From Bacteroidales bacterium (lineage in GTDB: Bacteria; Bacteroidota; Bacteroidia; Bacteroidales; UBA932): DNA of 6,587 bases. The notes below the pieces were generated by a model that worked only from the letters and a program-made list of their open reading frames with translations, was not told the DNA's origin and did no database searches. Each line of letters begins with the position of its first letter. The stretch's first letter is position 1. Shown one piece after another: positions 5,734 to 6,587 of this stretch. The stretch lies in assembly GCA_004556005.1 (NCBI GenBank), contig SFJA01000084.1, positions 1 to 6,587 on the forward strand, written 5' to 3'. The translations under genes were made by a program, and so were the position numbers.

Positions 5734-5885
5734 TCGTGAAATTCACCTGGAACCCGAATCGCCATTCTAGGCTCCTCCAGGGCATGTTCTGGGTCCAGGT
5801 GGAACCAAAATGGGCTCACCTGCACCCTTTTCGTTAGCTAACTACTTGATAATCAATATTGGCTGGTTCCAGGTGAATTTCACGA
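5734..5885. repeat. Perfect 21-bp inverted repeat around a 110-base spacer
   Basis: Positions 5734-5754 (core GAAATTCACCTGGAACC) are the exact reverse complement of 5865-5885. The 110-base spacer carries two more copies of the CACCTG(G/C)A theme: CCAGGTGGAACC at 5795-5806 and TCACCTGCACC at 5816-5826. It also has the palindrome GTTAGCTAAC at 5833-5842. The arms could be ends of a small non-autonomous element or a protein-binding array. No transposase or reading frame of note lies inside. Confidence 0.75.
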
Positions 5886-5954
5886 GGGCCAGATGCAACA
5901 GCGTCAAGCCGGAGCAATGTAGGACAATCCAGATCAAGACGGAGACGCATTCGG

Positions 5955-5987
5955 CCCGTGAGCAAATGTGAGGTTTTTGCACACGGG
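5955..5987. other. Strong hairpin in the gene-less region
   Basis: CCCGTG (5955-5960) pairs with CACGGG (5982-5987) and GCAAA (5962-5966) with TTTGC (5976-5980). One A-A mismatch separates the two stems and the loop has nine bases. No T-run follows on either strand. I see no gene in the surrounding stretch 5886-6057, and no tRNA. It could be part of a small RNA or of a repeat element; function unknown. Confidence 0.45.
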
Positions 5988-6057
5988 AATTTCCCCAAGT
6001 GAGTAGATGCGGCCTATTCGAGACAGATGAATACATCAAGAATCGAAATAGTCATTT

Positions 6058-6115
6058 CATCGCGCGACATGAAATGCCCTGCAGATGCGTAGAAAGGCAT
6101 TCGGCTCGCTCGATG
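6058..6115. repeat. 58-bp palindromic repeat, unit B
   Basis: The unit has the same length and ends as unit A. Its ends CATCGCGCG and CGCTCGATG pair with one mismatch, and an inner AATGCC (6073-6078) pairs with GGCATT (6096-6101), so the whole unit can fold into one hairpin. It matches unit C at 47 of 58 positions. Only 15 bases separate it from unit C. Confidence 0.75.
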
Positions 6116-6130
6116 GCACCCTTTTGCCTC

Positions 6131-6188
6131 CATCGCGCGTCGGAATGTGCCTTGGAGGGGCCTAGAAAGGCATTCGGCTCGCTCGATG
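6131..6188. repeat. 58-bp palindromic repeat, unit C
   Basis: The last 26 bases are identical to unit B. The inner stem is kept but with a one-base bulge (AATGTGCC against GGCATT). It lies 43 bases upstream of the right-hand long direct repeat. The intervening 6189-6231 shows no feature. Confidence 0.75.
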
Positions 6189-6231
6189 AAATTCCTTTTT
6201 GCCCTACGACCGTGCACCGCCCTCCCGCCGT

Positions 6232-6534
6232 CAGGAAAACAAAACTGAAGAGGTGGTACTCAACGGATTAAGCGACACCGAGTGGAGCTACTTCTCATTC
6301 GAAAGCGGAACCGTGGTAGGCCGAAGCGAATTGAACAACAAAGAACAAGACGCACAATGGGCAAGCCGCAAAGACTGGGACTTCGCAATCTGCGGTGACT
6401 ACATCAAAACAAACGGCGGCACCTCCGGCAACGGATTCGCCGGTGCCCAGATCAACACGACATCCACATACGACGCCCTCACCGAAGCTCCCGCTGACGG
6501 ATATCTCATTGATACACTGTATCTTGACAGGTAG
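6232..6534 (+). pseudogene. HmuY-like haem-binding protein fragment, copy 2 (both ends missing)
   Basis: This second copy of the HmuY-like frame differs from copy 1 at five residues (A to T, I to V, I to L, N to S, I to F) and ends at the same TAG. The frame stays open upstream to a TTG at 6199, but those 11 residues come from repeat-flanking sequence and give no signal peptide, which HmuY-type lipoproteins need. The C-terminal half with the haem ligands is also absent. It is best read as a gene fragment. Differences between the copies are not obviously limited to silent sites, so selection on the protein is doubtful. Confidence 0.55.
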
Positions 6535-6538
6535 TGCC

Positions 6539-6587
6539 CTATCTTGCAATCAATTGATATGCAAGGCGTTCGCTGCCGTTCCAGCAA
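6539..6587 (-). CDS. GNAT-family N-acetyltransferase, C-terminal end (5' part outside window)
   Basis: The last 49 bases read CWNGSERLAYQLIAR and a stop on the minus strand. This is the same C-terminus as the GNAT remnant at 308-559, but with the family's usual tyrosine instead of cysteine. The rest of the gene lies beyond the window, so whether it is intact is unknown. It converges with the HmuY-like fragment as in copy 1. Confidence 0.6.
   Translation of the reverse strand, partial: CWNGSERLAYQLIAR

Larger units (their letters stand above)
6232..6587 (+). repeat. Long direct repeat, right copy (runs off the window)
   Basis: This copy aligns base for base with positions 1-356 in the same orientation. 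It follows the 58-bp repeats directly, so the sequence upstream of 6232 is not ordinary hmuY coding sequence. Confidence 0.92.

Noticed and set aside
5225..5825. Minus-strand open frames of 127 and 186 codons across the G-rich tract and the end of the transporter gene
   Set aside because: They are low-complexity Pro/Ala/Thr/Gln translations of the G-rich tract and of the palindromic repeats, or antisense to the transporter, and show no domain.
5988..5997. GGGAATTTCCC near-palindrome next to the hairpin
   Set aside because: It is a very short symmetric run with a one-base centre, easily expected by chance.
5651..6188. CRISPR array
   Set aside because: Units are too diverged from each other (about 78-81%), unevenly spaced (350 and 15 bases apart), and no cas gene is near.
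5842..6271. Short open frames in both strands between the repeats
   Set aside because: Their translations come from the 58-bp repeats and inverted-repeat arms. None has a recognisable start context or a protein motif.

Overview
The window looks like chromosomal DNA of a Bacteroidota bacterium, most likely a gut-type Bacteroidales. Three things suggest this. Promoters match the Bacteroidota form (TTTG or TTG, about 19-22 bases, then TAnnTTTG) and starts lack Shine-Dalgarno sequences. The HmuY-like haem-binding family is largely confined to this phylum. The proteins (AbiEi-type antitoxin, PhoR/PhoB-like pair, Na/Pi cotransporter with PhoU tail) resemble Bacteroidota members. I cannot name a genus.

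The window has a sound core and scrambled edges. The core (1656-5488) is a phosphate-type module. A sensor kinase and a PhoB/OmpR-type response regulator overlap by 4 bases on the minus strand, and they are divergent from a Na/Pi cotransporter with a PhoU-like tail on the plus strand. The shared intergenic region holds TTGTTA(A) repeats on an 11-base phase between two predicted promoters. This layout suggests that the regulator binds there to control both itself and the transporter.

The left part (1-1655) is a junkyard. It contains a truncated HmuY-like reading frame, a convergent GNAT acetyltransferase gene with its middle deleted in frame, and an AT-richer abiE-type toxin-antitoxin remnant. 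In that remnant the antitoxin (682-1326) is intact and has a perfect 13-bp inverted repeat around its promoter, but the toxin stops matching its family after about 21 codons. The toxin stump abuts the C-terminal remnant of an AlkD-like DNA-alkylation-repair gene on the opposite strand.

The right part (5489-6231) has no convincing gene. It holds a very G-rich, A-poor tract, three copies of a 58-bp repeat with self-complementary ends, a perfect 21-bp inverted repeat around a 110-base spacer, and a separate strong hairpin. It then runs into a second copy (6232-6587) of the first 356 bases of the window, about 95% identical and in the same orientation, so the window is bracketed by direct repeats. 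The second copy keeps a more family-like GNAT C-terminus than the first. The strongest leads are the orphan antitoxin with its operator, the phased regulator-binding array, the 58-bp palindromic repeat family and the bracketing direct repeat.
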